Program-made: the position numbers and the translations under genes
Notes under the pieces: generated by a model
What the model saw: the letters and a program-made list of their open reading frames with translations, nothing else
Told to the model about the DNA's origin: nothing
The model's database searches: none
Shown here: piece by piece, positions 34,730 to 44,868 of the stretch
Layout of the letters: every line of letters begins with the position of its first letter
Numbering within the stretch: position 1 is the first letter of the stretch
DNA from: RUG12519 sp045649685
GTDB taxonomy: Bacteria > Bacillota > Clostridia > Oscillospirales > Ruminococcaceae
Direction: 5' to 3'
DNA length: 62,383 nt
Assembly: GCA_045649685.1 (NCBI GenBank)
Contig: JAZRQJ010000006.1
Coordinates: 1-62,383 of the forward strand

Positions 34730-35617
34730 ATGGATAATTTTTATCTTAATCCCCCCAGATACGACTCTATGCGCAAAAAAATGGCACAAATCAAAAAAAA
34801 TAATCCTCAAATCAAACTGTTTTGCATTGGACAATCAATCCTAAAACGAAGAATATATGCACTAGGTATTGGAAACTTAAAAAATGCCGTTCTGTTTACC
34901 GGAGCAATACACGCTCAAGAATGGCTAACATGCTCTTTGCTACTACGTTTTTTTGAAGAATTGTCTGAAAAACATGAATTATATGGCGTAGACTTAAACG
35001 ATATTTTCACAAATAGGGGTTTAATTGTTGTTCCTATGTGCAATCCAGACGGTGTTGAAATTGCACTTGGAGGTCCCAAAACTGCCAAACAACTTTGTGC
35101 TCCAATTCAATCCATAATGAAAAAATCAAATCAATCCTGGCAAGCCAACGCACGAGGTGTCGATCTAAATCATAATTTTGATGCTGGATGGAAACAATTA
35201 AAACAACTAGAATGTTCAAAAGGAATAAAATCTCCTTCACCAAGACAATATGGAGGAATATGTCCACAATCTGAACCCGAAACCAAAGCATTAGTTGCTC
35301 TGTGTAATAATTTTGACATAAAAAAAGTTATAGCGTTCCATTCACAAGGAGAAGAAATATACTACTATTACGGAAAAAACACACCCCCTGAATCTGCACT
35401 AATGGCTGACGCGCTTGCCGCATCTTCAGGATATGAAGTCTGCCAACCAACCGGCCTCGCATCGCACGGAGGATTTAAAGACTGGTTTATTAACTCTAAA
35501 TGTCGTCCTGGATTCACAATTGAAATAGGTAAAGGACAAAATCCACTACCAATAGAAATGCTAGAACCAATATATGATAGATTGAAAGAAATGCTAGTGA
35601 TTGCAACCCTACTATAA
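34730..35617 (+). CDS. M14-family zinc carboxypeptidase, cytoplasmic
   Basis: This 295-residue metallopeptidase has zinc ligands His61 and Glu64 in GAIHAQEW, a third His near 204 in AFHSQGEE, the RGVDLNHNFDAGW substrate-binding Arg/Asn segment near 143, and the catalytic Glu near 264 in FTIEIGKG. It has no signal peptide or anchor, so it is probably cytoplasmic, like MpaA or gamma-D-glutamyl-diamino acid peptidases that recycle peptidoglycan peptides. That role fits but is not proven. GGAGG precedes the ATG. Confidence 0.9.
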   Translation: MDNFYLNPPRYDSMRKKMAQIKKNNPQIKLFCIGQSILKRRIYALGIGNLKNAVLFTGAIHAQEWLTCSLLLRFFEELSEKHELYGVDLNDIFTNRGLIVVPMCNPDGVEIALGGPKTAKQLCAPIQSIMKKSNQSWQANARGVDLNHNFDAGWKQLKQLECSKGIKSPSPRQYGGICPQSEPETKALVALCNNFDIKKVIAFHSQGEEIYYYYGKNTPPESALMADALAASSGYEVCQPTGLASHGGFKDWFINSKCRPGFTIEIGKGQNPLPIEMLEPIYDRLKEMLVIATLL

Positions 35618-35629
35618 TTATAATTCAAA

Positions 35630-35691
35630 AATATAATAAAAAACATTTAGCTTAATCTTTTTGCAAATTAAACTAAATGTTAGCGCTTATT
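35630..35691 (-). terminator. Terminator of the SpoIIQ-like gene
   Basis: AACATTTAG/CTAAATGTT with an inner TTAAT/ATTAA stem; read on the minus strand it is followed by TTTTTTATT. Confidence 0.75.
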
Positions 35692-36394
35692 ATTTTAAAT
35701 AGTCCATAGGATTAACCCATACATCATCTTTTTTCATTCCAAAATGTAGATGTTCTGGTAAAGCATTTTCCAGCTGATTAGATGTACCAACAGACCCTAT
35801 AACATCTCCGCTTTTTAATTGCTGATCTAGCTTTACCTGTATTTTTTCATTAAGTCCATAATAATAGCTTTTCATTCCACTACCGTGATCAATTACAATA
35901 CCAGTTCCCCACATATTATCATTAGTTATATCACAAACAGTTCCATCTGCTGCTGCTTTTACCGGAGTTGATTGCTTGGCAGCTATATCCACTCCATCAT
36001 GAGTTCTCCAATCACCCATAGTTTCAGACTTAACCAATTCTCCCTTAGAGAATTCTTGTATTATTTCACCCTTTACAGGCATAAAAAATTTACACTTAGT
36101 AACTTTTTTGTTAACGGGTTTTTCTTTTGGTTTTTCATTTTCTTTGTCTTCAACTGCAGAAGCAGGTTTTTTAGATGTTTGTGAATCTTCTTTCTTAACA
36201 TTTTTTTGTTCATCATTAGTTTTAACTGCACTGTTATCCGAAACATTTGCATTAATTGGCACTTTCTGCATAGGGGACATAGTCCTACCTATAGCAATCA
36301 ATGTTGTTATTATAACTGCTATCAAACTAAAAATAATCGCAATATAAAATGCTTTTTTAGAAAACTTTGAACCATCTTTATTAACATTTTTCAT
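35690..36394 (-). CDS. spoIIQ: SpoIIQ-like membrane-anchored M23 peptidase
   Basis: This 234-residue protein has a short cytoplasmic tail, one membrane helix (about 15-37), a low-complexity Lys/Glu/Pro linker (about 60-100), and a C-terminal M23/LytM domain. The zinc motifs HDGVD and HLHF are intact, unlike Bacillus SpoIIQ, which has lost a ligand; clostridial SpoIIQ proteins keep them. SpoIIQ joins SpoIIIAH to make the channel between forespore and mother cell. I chose the ATG at 36394 with AGGAGG 9 bases upstream. A housekeeping M23 endopeptidase is the alternative. Confidence 0.82.
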   Translation of the reverse strand: MKNVNKDGSKFSKKAFYIAIIFSLIAVIITTLIAIGRTMSPMQKVPINANVSDNSAVKTNDEQKNVKKEDSQTSKKPASAVEDKENEKPKEKPVNKKVTKCKFFMPVKGEIIQEFSKGELVKSETMGDWRTHDGVDIAAKQSTPVKAAADGTVCDITNDNMWGTGIVIDHGSGMKSYYYGLNEKIQVKLDQQLKSGDVIGSVGTSNQLENALPEHLHFGMKKDDVWVNPMDYLK

Positions 36395-36619
36395 TATATC
36401 ATTCCTCCTGCGCGCCGACCTTGGCACATTAATTTTATGATATTTTTGAAATAATTCATATAAATATTATGTAGTGAAACAATTGATTTTATTCAAAAAG
36501 CTTACAGTCAAAAAATGTAAATTTTATAATAAATTAAAAATTTAATTATTTCGAAGAATATTAACAATAATTGTACATATAATAAATATCATTCAATATA
36601 AAAAAAGGAGGCGTTAAAA

Positions 36620-36829
36620 TTGTTAGACAAAATTGCGCTATCTCTAACAATTATTGGAAGTATTGTTTGGGGTATTATTGGAATATTTGGGATAAACATT
36701 GTTGAAGTTTTATTTAATGGTTCTCTTCAAATTATAGCTCGCATAATTTATACCTTAGTTGGTTTATCCGGTTTATGGTGTATTTCATTGGTATTTCGTG
36801 AAAACTCAATTGCAAATCGCGAAATGTAA
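36620..36829 (+). CDS. DUF378 small membrane protein (YuzA-like)
   Basis: This 69-residue protein has two membrane helices. The sequence ALSLTIIGSIVWGIIGIF, followed by a second helix IIYTLVGLSGLWCISLVF, matches DUF378, of unknown function. The start is TTG at 36620, supported by AAAGGAGG 9 bases upstream. It is a single gene with its own terminator, convergent with the glycogen operon. Confidence 0.88.
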   Translation: MLDKIALSLTIIGSIVWGIIGIFGINIVEVLFNGSLQIIARIIYTLVGLSGLWCISLVFRENSIANREM

Positions 36830-36837
36830 GACTAAAT

Positions 36838-36877
36838 AAAAAATCACTGATCTAAAAAATAGACCAGTGATTTTTTA
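36838..36877. terminator. Bidirectional terminator between the DUF378 gene and glgA
   Basis: AAAAAATCACTG/CAGTGATTTTTT is a perfect 12-bp stem with a 15-base loop, serving both convergent units. Confidence 0.9.
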
Positions 36878-36897
36878 TTTAACTTATAAATTTTTAA

Positions 36898-38319
36898 TTA
36901 CTTAAGTCCCAACACATCCTTATATAAAAACATATATTTAATTGCAGACTCGTCCCAACTAAAATTGCACTTCATAGCATATTTAACTAAATTTTCCCAT
37001 GCAACTTTATCATCATATAATTTTTTAGCTCTAAACAATGCACAATTCATATCATCCGCATTATATTGTCTAAAACAAAAACCGTTTCCTGCCCCCAAAG
37101 AACAATCACGAATTGAATCTTTAAGTCCACCAGTTTCTCTAACAATAGGAATAGAACCATATCGAAGTGCAATCATCTGTGAAAGTCCACACGGTTCAGA
37201 CTGAGATGGCATCAAAAACATATCACTTCCAGCATATATTTTCTTAGATAAAATTTTATTATATCCAATATATACTGCTATTCTATCGGGATATCTATCT
37301 CTCATATTATTAAAAAAACTTTCAAATCTATATTCACCAGAGCCCAACACAACAAACTTAAATCCACTTCTTATTAAATATTCCAAAGCATATTCTACAA
37401 GATCCAATCCTTTGTGTTTAACCATCCTGCTAACAATTCCAACAACAGGCTGTTCGTCATTAGATATATTCATTTCTAAACACAATTGTTTTTTATTTTT
37501 CTTCTTTCCCGACAAATTTTCTGTAGAATAATTACAATATATATTTTTATCCATCTGAGGGTTGTTAACATCATAATCTATTCCATTTAAAATACCGCAA
37601 AATTTATATGAATGCTGAGCCAGCTCTCTGTCCAACCCACATCCATACCAAAAATTTTTTAGTTCCTCAGAATAGCTAGGACTAACCGTTGTAACCTTAT
37701 CAGAAACTTCAATAGCAGCCTTAACCATATTTAAACAACCATCATATTGCATAAGTCCCATTGCACTACTAGGCAACCCTAAAACGTCTCCCATAAGTTC
37801 TAGTCCATATTTACCTTGATATTCTATATTATGAATAGTGAAAATAGTTTTTATATTAGAATACTTGCTATTAGGACGATAAAAAACATTTAGATATACT
37901 GGAGCCATAGCTGTTTGCCAATCATTACAATGCAATATATCTGGAACATAATTTATATGCTGAACTAATTCCAAAACAGCTTTAGAAAAGAATGCAAACC
38001 TCTCTGCATCATCATAAAATCCATATATTCCGTCTCTCTTAAAATAATATTCATTATCTATAAAATAAAAGATAACTCCATTATTATTATACTGATATAC
38101 CCCACAATATTGATTACGCCAACCAAGCAACACATTGAAATTGCAAATATACGACATTTTTTTCTTGAAATCGTCAGATATATAGGAATATAACGGCACA
38201 ACAACTCTACAAACAATGCCCTTGGCTCTTAGTGCTTTAGGTAATGAACCCATAACATCTCCCAATCCTCCCGAAGCCACAAAAGGCTGAGCCTCACTCG
38301 CCGCAAATAATATTTTCAC
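36898..38319 (-). CDS. glgA: Glycogen synthase (GT5)
   Basis: This enzyme transfers glucose from ADP-glucose to growing glycogen. It has 473 residues, starting at GTG 38319 (MKILFAASEAQPFVASGGLG), with GGAGG 7 bases upstream. The GT-B fold motifs are visible: the N-terminal GGLGDV glycine loop, HNIEYQGKYG, and the C-terminal PSQSEPCGLSQMIALRYGS with RETGGLKDS. The N-terminal Lys of the E. coli KTGGL motif is Ala here (VASGGL), so substrate contacts differ in detail. It is the last gene of the glgB-glgC-glgD-glgA operon. Confidence 0.95.
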   Translation of the reverse strand: MKILFAASEAQPFVASGGLGDVMGSLPKALRAKGIVCRVVVPLYSYISDDFKKKMSYICNFNVLLGWRNQYCGVYQYNNNGVIFYFIDNEYYFKRDGIYGFYDDAERFAFFSKAVLELVQHINYVPDILHCNDWQTAMAPVYLNVFYRPNSKYSNIKTIFTIHNIEYQGKYGLELMGDVLGLPSSAMGLMQYDGCLNMVKAAIEVSDKVTTVSPSYSEELKNFWYGCGLDRELAQHSYKFCGILNGIDYDVNNPQMDKNIYCNYSTENLSGKKKNKKQLCLEMNISNDEQPVVGIVSRMVKHKGLDLVEYALEYLIRSGFKFVVLGSGEYRFESFFNNMRDRYPDRIAVYIGYNKILSKKIYAGSDMFLMPSQSEPCGLSQMIALRYGSIPIVRETGGLKDSIRDCSLGAGNGFCFRQYNADDMNCALFRAKKLYDDKVAWENLVKYAMKCNFSWDESAIKYMFLYKDVLGLK

Positions 38320-38355
38320 GTCATTTCCTCCTAACAAAAATTTAAGAATTAAACC

Positions 38356-39483
38356 TTAAATATTGGTGTTTTTTGAGATATAGGTAGGATATAAATCAGC
38401 AGAAATTAAAGTTCGATTATTTTGTATGTTAACATTTTTATCGCTTATAACATACTGTAGATCACAATTTTGTCCCACTTTCGTTCCTTGCATTAATATA
38501 GAATTTTTAACACAAGTCCCTTCAGAAATTTTACAACCTCTAAAAATTATAGAATTCTCAACACACCCATCAATAACACAGCCATCTGCGATAAAACTAT
38601 CACAAACTTTTGCATTAACTCCATATTTAACAGGAGCTTCATCACTAACTTTAGTATAAATAGGTCTGTCAAAATTAAAAAGACTTTCTCTAACTTCACA
38701 ATTTAACAAATCCATATTCGCTTTATAATAAGACTCCATGGAACAAATAGGATGAACATACCCTTTATATTCTATACCTCTTATTTTATAGTCTTTGCAT
38801 TTTTTTTGCAAAAAATCACGATCTAATTTATATTCGCCCTTACATATTGACTCTGTAATCAACGTGCGCAAAAACTCACGTTCAAAAACAAAAATATTAA
38901 GAGAAAAATTCATGCATCCTTCAATATTCGGATTAATCATGACTTCATTTAACATATTATTATCATCAAAATTTAAAATAACAGAATTTCTCGCAACATC
39001 ACTACTTAGAATGTCATTTTTATACACAACAGAAACATCTACGTCTTTATTTATATGCTCATTAATAATAGCCGAATAGTCCATATTAGCAACCAAATCG
39101 CAGTCACTCAAAAGAATATACTTACACGGAGTGCTTCTAATAAAATCTAATGCCGCACCAAGCGCCTCAATTTTTCCATGATATATACCAAAATTTTTAT
39201 TTCCATATGGAGGCAATATTTTAAGTCCTCCTCTTTTTCTGGCTAAATCCCACTGACTTCCATTATCAATATGTTCCATCAAAGATTGATAATTAGCTTT
39301 AGTAATTATTCCAATATCAATTATTCCAGCATTAATACAATTAGAAAGAGGAAAATCTATCATCCTATATCTGCCACCAAAAGGGACAGACGCAAATGTT
39401 CTGTCTTTCGTCAAATTAGGTATAGACGAGTCATGCATATTCGCAAAAATAATAGCTCCAACCATTCTCTCATTTATTAACAT
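38356..39483 (-). CDS. glgD: GlgD, regulatory paralogue of ADP-glucose pyrophosphorylase
   Basis: This 375-residue protein has a nucleotidyltransferase fold followed by a left-handed beta-helix. It aligns with GlgC, but the N-terminal glycine-rich catalytic loop is degenerate (VGAIIFANMHDSSIPNLTKD instead of a GGGxGxRL loop), as in other Firmicute GlgD proteins. These form a heterotetramer with GlgC and stimulate it. It lies directly after glgC (31 bases) with GAGGAG 6 bases before its ATG. Confidence 0.94.
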   Translation of the reverse strand: MLINERMVGAIIFANMHDSSIPNLTKDRTFASVPFGGRYRMIDFPLSNCINAGIIDIGIITKANYQSLMEHIDNGSQWDLARKRGGLKILPPYGNKNFGIYHGKIEALGAALDFIRSTPCKYILLSDCDLVANMDYSAIINEHINKDVDVSVVYKNDILSSDVARNSVILNFDDNNMLNEVMINPNIEGCMNFSLNIFVFEREFLRTLITESICKGEYKLDRDFLQKKCKDYKIRGIEYKGYVHPICSMESYYKANMDLLNCEVRESLFNFDRPIYTKVSDEAPVKYGVNAKVCDSFIADGCVIDGCVENSIIFRGCKISEGTCVKNSILMQGTKVGQNCDLQYVISDKNVNIQNNRTLISADLYPTYISKNTNI

Positions 39484-39514
39484 ATTAATCTCCTCAATTC
39501 AAACGCCCATTTAA

Positions 39515-40702
39515 TCAATTTATCTTAGGTGATATCTTGGCTCCATCTTTCAATTTTGTGTTTGGTGCAACAACAGTTATCTTTCTATCGTTCAATCTAC
39601 AAACCAACTCTTCAGACATGCCAATTGACGCGTTGTTTCCTATATAACAATTAGATCCTATAAGTGAATAATTTATATTTGCACCAACTTTAACAATACA
39701 ACTAGACATTATAATGCTATTATTAACTATAGCCCCTTTTTCAATAACAACTCCTGGAGATAAAACCGAATAATTAACATCACCATATATTTGACAACCT
39801 TCTGTTACAACAGACTGCCTCACATTAGCACCATTTCCAACATAATGAGGAGGTTGAATTGCATTTCGAGTATATATTTTCCATTTAGGATTATATAAAT
39901 TAAAACTGCCTCCGTGTCTCAAAAGATCCATGTTGGCTTCCCACAAACTATCAATAGTTCCAACATCTTTCCAATAACCTTGAAAGTTATAAACAACCAA
40001 TCTTAAATTTTTTTCTAACATTTTAGGAATGATATTTTTTCCAAAATCATTTTTAGATCTAGAATCCAATTCATCCTCTCTAAGTAATTCTCTAAGCAAT
40101 TTCCAGTTAAAAATATATATGCCCATAGATGCAAGAGTGCTTTTAGGTTTTTTAGGCTTTTCCTCAAATTCAGAAATTACCCCTAGTTCATCACAATTCA
40201 TTATTCCAAATCTACTAGCCTCTTTTTTAGGTACATCTAATACCGCTATAGTACAATCTGCTTTACGATATTTATGATATTTAAGCATAGTATCATAGTT
40301 CATTTTATAAATATGATCTCCTGACAAAATCAAAACATATTCGGGATTATATCTATCTATAAAACTCATATTTTGATATATAGCATTAGCGGTTCCAGCA
40401 TACCATTTAGCTCCTTTTGCACTTTCATATGGTGGCAAAATATGTACTCCGCCATATAATCTGTCTAAATCCCACGGTTGCCCAGTTCCAATATATTCAT
40501 TTAAAAAGAAAGGAGAATATTGCGTCAAAACACCAACTGTATCTATCCCAGAATTAACACAGTTAGACAAAGGAAAATCTATTATTCTATATTTTCCTCC
40601 AAACTGAATAGCAGGTTTAGCCATCTTACGAGTTAAAGATCCCAACCGACTGCCCTGCCCTCCAGCTAACAACATAGCAATACACTCTTTCTTCGCGAAC
40701 AT
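39515..40702 (-). CDS. glgC: Glucose-1-phosphate adenylyltransferase
   Basis: This enzyme makes ADP-glucose from glucose-1-phosphate and ATP, the committed step of glycogen synthesis. It has 395 residues with the catalytic loop AGGQGSRLGSLTRKMAKPAI at 14-33, GDHIYKMNY near 127, EEKPKKPKS near 190, and a C-terminal beta-helix with hexapeptide repeats. It lies between glgB and glgD and probably forms a GlgC-GlgD complex. GGAGG lies 5 bases before the ATG. Confidence 0.96.
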   Translation of the reverse strand: MFAKKECIAMLLAGGQGSRLGSLTRKMAKPAIQFGGKYRIIDFPLSNCVNSGIDTVGVLTQYSPFFLNEYIGTGQPWDLDRLYGGVHILPPYESAKGAKWYAGTANAIYQNMSFIDRYNPEYVLILSGDHIYKMNYDTMLKYHKYRKADCTIAVLDVPKKEASRFGIMNCDELGVISEFEEKPKKPKSTLASMGIYIFNWKLLRELLREDELDSRSKNDFGKNIIPKMLEKNLRLVVYNFQGYWKDVGTIDSLWEANMDLLRHGGSFNLYNPKWKIYTRNAIQPPHYVGNGANVRQSVVTEGCQIYGDVNYSVLSPGVVIEKGAIVNNSIIMSSCIVKVGANINYSLIGSNCYIGNNASIGMSEELVCRLNDRKITVVAPNTKLKDGAKISPKIN

Positions 40703-40830
40703 ATTTTCCTCCTTTGCTCACGTTAAAACACTTAAACAATACCAAATTCAAATATAGCTTAATTTACTTAACTTAATAAAAACAAATTACGGTTAATTAT
40801 GTCATTTCTCAAAATCAAATATATTTCTTA

Positions 40831-42729
40831 TTATTTTTTCGGTTTTAAATACACTGCACTCATGTAAGGCAGCTTTATTTCTATAGAATATTTATATCCA
40901 TGAAAAGGTTTTTTGTCGGCCTTAATAACACTATTATTTAAAGTTCCATATCCTCCATAACATTTATCATCTGAATTAAACACCTCAATATATTCACAAT
41001 CAAAAGGAACACCTATTCTATATTTATCATGTCTAATAGGACAAAAATTACAAATAATAATAAGCTCTTCGCCATTTTCTGCTATTCTTCTAAAGGCTAT
41101 TACATTATTTCTACTATCATCATAAGAAATCCAACAAAAGCCATTGCTATCACAATCATTAATCCACAACTCGCTGTGTTTTAAATAAAATTTATTTAAA
41201 CTTTTAACATAAAATTGCAATTGTCTGTGTTTTTCGTAGTCTAATAAATTCCAATCCAATTGGGTTTGAAAGTTCCATTCATTAAACTGCCCAAACTCCT
41301 GACCCATAAACAACAATTTTTTACCTGGGTGTGCAATCATAAAAGCTAAATATACTCTAACTCCAGCAAATTTTTGATCATAATCTCCTACAATTTTTCC
41401 AATCAAAGATCCTTTTCCATATACAACTTCATCATGAGAAATAGGAAGAATGTAGTTTTCAGAAAAAGCATACCAAAATGGAAACACTATTTTTTGGTGA
41501 TTGCTAGCTCTAAAATAAGGATTCAAACTAAGATAACTTAAAGTATCATTCATCCAACCCATGTTCCACTTATAATTAAAACCAAGTCCTCCAGCCTCTT
41601 CAGGCTGAGTTACCATCGACCAAGCTGTGGATTCTTCTGCAATAATAATAAAACTAGGGTTTTCTGTTAAAACCAGCTTATTTAGTTTTCTTAAAAAAGC
41701 TATTGCTTCTATATTTTCTTTGCCACCATATTGATTAGCAACCCACTCACCATCTCTACGATCATAATCTAAATATAACATAGACGCCACAGCATCTACT
41801 CTTAACCCATCTATATGATATTCACTTGCCCAATAATTAGCCGATGAAATTAAAAACGAAACAACCTCATTCCTACCAAAATCAAAAACACACGTTCCCC
41901 AAGAATAGTGTTCTCCCTTACGAGAGTCCCAATATTCATAACAACAACTACCATCAAATCTATATAATCCATGTGCATCTTTCGGAAAATGCGCTGGAAC
42001 CCAGTCCAAAATAACACCTATATTGGCCTTATGAAACTCATTAATCATTCGCTTGAAATCAAATGGCGTTCCATATCTCGACGTTGGAGCAAAATAACCC
42101 GTAACCTGATATCCCCACGACGCATCGAAAGGATATTCTGTTAACGGCATAAACTCTATATGAGTATATCCCATTTCTTTCAAATAGGGTATAATTTCTT
42201 TTGCAAACTTAACATATGAAAAAATACTGCCATCAGAATATTTTTTCCAAGATCCCATATGCACTTCATATATATTCATTGGCAATTTCAAATGATTTGA
42301 ATTGTTTCTTAATCTAATCCAATCATCATCTTCCCAATTCATTTCAGGACAATCATAAAATTTAGTTGCAGTTTTAGGTCGTGTTTCAAAATGAAAACCA
42401 TAAGGATCTGATTTCAACAAAACATGCCCATCATGAGATATTATTTCAAACTTATAAAGATCGAAGTTTTTTATTTCTTTAATAAAACACTCCCAAATTC
42501 CCTTATCATGCAATTTATGCATTACATTTAGTCGCCCGTTCCATCCATTAAAGTCTCCAACAACCGAAACCGCCCTAGCAGTGGGAGCCCAACAGCGAAA
42601 AACAACATAATCTTCTCCAAAACGTTTAACTCTATGCGCCCCAAAATATCTATATGCAAATATAGATTTACCTTCAAAAAAATCGTTTATTATATCTATA
42701 TTTTTCCATTGTTCTTCTCTGTTTTTCAT
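40831..42729 (-). CDS. glgB: 1,4-alpha-glucan branching enzyme (GH13)
   Basis: This enzyme introduces alpha-1,6 branches into glycogen. It has 632 residues: an N-terminal CBM48 domain (about 25-115; VVGDFNGWNGRL), then the GH13 barrel. Catalytic signatures are DGLRVDAVASML (nucleophile Asp), IIAEESTAW (acid/base Glu) and ISHDEVVYGKGSL (His-Asp). A C-terminal all-beta domain follows. It is the first gene of the operon; the ribosome site before its ATG is weak (GTGGTGA, 12 bases away). Confidence 0.95.
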   Translation of the reverse strand: MKNREEQWKNIDIINDFFEGKSIFAYRYFGAHRVKRFGEDYVVFRCWAPTARAVSVVGDFNGWNGRLNVMHKLHDKGIWECFIKEIKNFDLYKFEIISHDGHVLLKSDPYGFHFETRPKTATKFYDCPEMNWEDDDWIRLRNNSNHLKLPMNIYEVHMGSWKKYSDGSIFSYVKFAKEIIPYLKEMGYTHIEFMPLTEYPFDASWGYQVTGYFAPTSRYGTPFDFKRMINEFHKANIGVILDWVPAHFPKDAHGLYRFDGSCCYEYWDSRKGEHYSWGTCVFDFGRNEVVSFLISSANYWASEYHIDGLRVDAVASMLYLDYDRRDGEWVANQYGGKENIEAIAFLRKLNKLVLTENPSFIIIAEESTAWSMVTQPEEAGGLGFNYKWNMGWMNDTLSYLSLNPYFRASNHQKIVFPFWYAFSENYILPISHDEVVYGKGSLIGKIVGDYDQKFAGVRVYLAFMIAHPGKKLLFMGQEFGQFNEWNFQTQLDWNLLDYEKHRQLQFYVKSLNKFYLKHSELWINDCDSNGFCWISYDDSRNNVIAFRRIAENGEELIIICNFCPIRHDKYRIGVPFDCEYIEVFNSDDKCYGGYGTLNNSVIKADKKPFHGYKYSIEIKLPYMSAVYLKPKK

Positions 42730-42819
42730 AAATCAAATTCACCACAACTCGCAGTTTACTTACGTCTATTTAAAATTCAATTTAACTTAACAATCTTCAA
42801 TGATTAATATATTATTAAT

Positions 42820-42848
42820 ATTGTATCAAAATCATTAATGAATATCAA
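42820..42848 (-). promoter_or_regulatory. Probable promoter of the glg operon
   Basis: On the minus strand TTGATA, 17 bases, then TACAAT, about 90 bases upstream of glgB. Each box matches 5 of 6 consensus bases. The rest of the 351-bp gap (42730-43080) is AT-rich; apart from a TATAAT at 42977 that may serve the plus-strand gene, I see nothing in it. Confidence 0.6.
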
Positions 42849-43080
42849 GAAATATTAGTTAATTTAGAAAAAATTTGTCAAAAAACATAAAAACAAACTA
42901 TTTAACCCGTCTATTTATTCCAATCAAACAGTTAATATCACTGTAATTATGCTCTATTAGTATATGTACCTATAAATATAATCATTCTTTTTTAATTACA
43001 AAACAAAATAACACCAAATAACTTATATTCATAAAAAAATTGGATAAAATAAAATAACAATTTTTGTATGGAGGATAATA

Positions 43081-43563
43081 ATGACAAAAAAAATATGGTT
43101 AACTTGTTTTGGTGGATATTCATATTTTTTACTAGAATTAATATTTAATGGGAACAGCAGTTGGTTTTCTTTTGTTCTAGGAGGAATATGTTTTAGAATA
43201 ATTAGTAAAATTAGGCTATTTAATTTAAGCAACATATTTAAATGTGTTGTATGCGGAATATTAATAACTATTGTAGAGTTTTCCACAGGAATCATTTTCA
43301 ACTTGATGCTAAATTGGAAAATGTGGGACTATTCTACACTGCCGTTTAATATCCTTGGTCAAATTTGTCTCCCATTCAGTTTAATATGGGTTGTCCTATC
43401 ATTTCCAGCAATTAAAATCGACGAAATCTTAACAAAAAAAATATATTTCCGCTCACTATCTAATCGTAATATCAATAAAAATCTTTCAACAAATTTAAAT
43501 AATCGCGTTAAATCTCACATAAAAATATCTCAGCAAAAAATAAAAGATGCCAATATAATCTGA
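43081..43563 (+). CDS. CmpB-family integral membrane protein (putative ABC-transporter type IV)
   Basis: This 160-residue protein has four or five membrane helices and a basic C-terminal tail of about 40 residues. The segments YFLLELIFNG, VEFSTGIIFN, MWDYSTLPFNILGQICLPFS and SLIWVVLSFPA match PF06541 (ABC_trans_CmpB), a family found in gut Clostridia. Despite the name, no transport role has been shown. GGAGG lies 6 bases before the ATG. It converges with proA. Confidence 0.82.
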   Translation: MTKKIWLTCFGGYSYFLLELIFNGNSSWFSFVLGGICFRIISKIRLFNLSNIFKCVVCGILITIVEFSTGIIFNLMLNWKMWDYSTLPFNILGQICLPFSLIWVVLSFPAIKIDEILTKKIYFRSLSNRNINKNLSTNLNNRVKSHIKISQQKIKDANII

Positions 43564-43582
43564 CATCCTTCATTAAATAAAA

Positions 43583-44824
43583 CTATCTAATTTGACCATT
43601 TCCTCTTATTATAAACTTTTGGGTTGTTAACTCTCTAAGCCCCATAGGCCCTCTAGCATGCAATTTTTGGGTAGATATTCCGAGTTCAGCACCCAGTCCA
43701 AATTCGTTACCATCAGTAAATCTAGTCGAAGCATTCACATACACAGCCGCCGAATCGACTGTTTGTAAAAAATGTTCTGCCGAGTCATATTCAGATGTTA
43801 CAATAGCTTCCGAATGTCCCGAAGAATATTTATTAATGTGCTCAATAGCTTCATCCAAACAATTTACAATTTTAACAGACATCTTATATCCTAAATATTC
43901 GGTATAATAATCTTCATCATTTGCTAATTCAATATCAGGTAAGATTTTTTTAGTTTCACTGCATCCAACTAACTCTACATTGTGTTTATCGAACTCATTT
44001 TTTAGTTTATTTAAAAACAAATCTGCAACGTCCCTATGCACAACCAAACTTTCAGCTGCGTTGCAAACTGACGGACGAGATGTTTTAGCGTTAACCACAA
44101 TATTAACCGCCATATCAATATCCGCACTATCATCTACATATACATGACAATTTCCTGTTCCGGTCTCAATAACTGGAACATTTGAGTTTTCAACCACAGA
44201 ATTAATAAGTCCCGCACTACCTCTAGGTATCAAAACATCTAATATTCCGTGCATTTTCATCATTTCATTAGCACTTTCTCGCGTAGTATCCTGAACTAAC
44301 TCAACAATATCAGAAGCTATTCCATTTTCAGCAACCGCTTTCTTCATAAGCTCAACCAAAATGGTGTTTGTTTTTATTGCTTCCTTTCCTCCTCTGAGCA
44401 AAACTGCATTACCGGATTTTATACATAACGTAGCAGCATCAACAGAGACGTTAGGTCTAGCTTCATATATTATTCCAACAACACCTAATGGAACTCGAAC
44501 CTTTTCAATTTTCAATCCATTAGGTCGCGTTCCACCAGAAACAACTTCACTAACAGGATCTGCCAAATGAATCAACTCATCTATTGCAAGCGCCATAGCT
44601 TCAATTCTATCACTATTTAAAGTTAATCTGTCTATCAAATGTTTGGGCATTCCATTATTTTTAGCAGCATCTATATCTTTTTGATTTTCAGACAATATAG
44701 CATCCACATTTTTTCTTAAATTTTCTCTAATCGAAATCAAAATCTTGTTTTTTTGTTCTGCTTTGGCCCTATTTATATATTTTGCAGCATTTTTAACTTT
44801 TTGTGCCTGCTCTAAAGTATTCAT
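43583..44824 (-). CDS. proA: Gamma-glutamyl phosphate reductase
   Basis: This NADPH enzyme carries out the second step of proline synthesis, reducing gamma-glutamyl phosphate to the semialdehyde. It has 413 residues with an aldehyde-dehydrogenase fold. Motifs include VGIIYEARPNVSVDAA near 118, PVIETGTGNCHVYVD near 220 and the catalytic Cys region TSRPSVCNAAESLVVH near 253-268. It lies 44 bases after proB. proC is not in this window. Confidence 0.96.
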   Translation of the reverse strand: MNTLEQAQKVKNAAKYINRAKAEQKNKILISIRENLRKNVDAILSENQKDIDAAKNNGMPKHLIDRLTLNSDRIEAMALAIDELIHLADPVSEVVSGGTRPNGLKIEKVRVPLGVVGIIYEARPNVSVDAATLCIKSGNAVLLRGGKEAIKTNTILVELMKKAVAENGIASDIVELVQDTTRESANEMMKMHGILDVLIPRGSAGLINSVVENSNVPVIETGTGNCHVYVDDSADIDMAVNIVVNAKTSRPSVCNAAESLVVHRDVADLFLNKLKNEFDKHNVELVGCSETKKILPDIELANDEDYYTEYLGYKMSVKIVNCLDEAIEHINKYSSGHSEAIVTSEYDSAEHFLQTVDSAAVYVNASTRFTDGNEFGLGAELGISTQKLHARGPMGLRELTTQKFIIRGNGQIR

Positions 44825-44868
44825 TATCCGCTTACCTCCAAAATAATAAATTCTTAAATTAAACCTAA

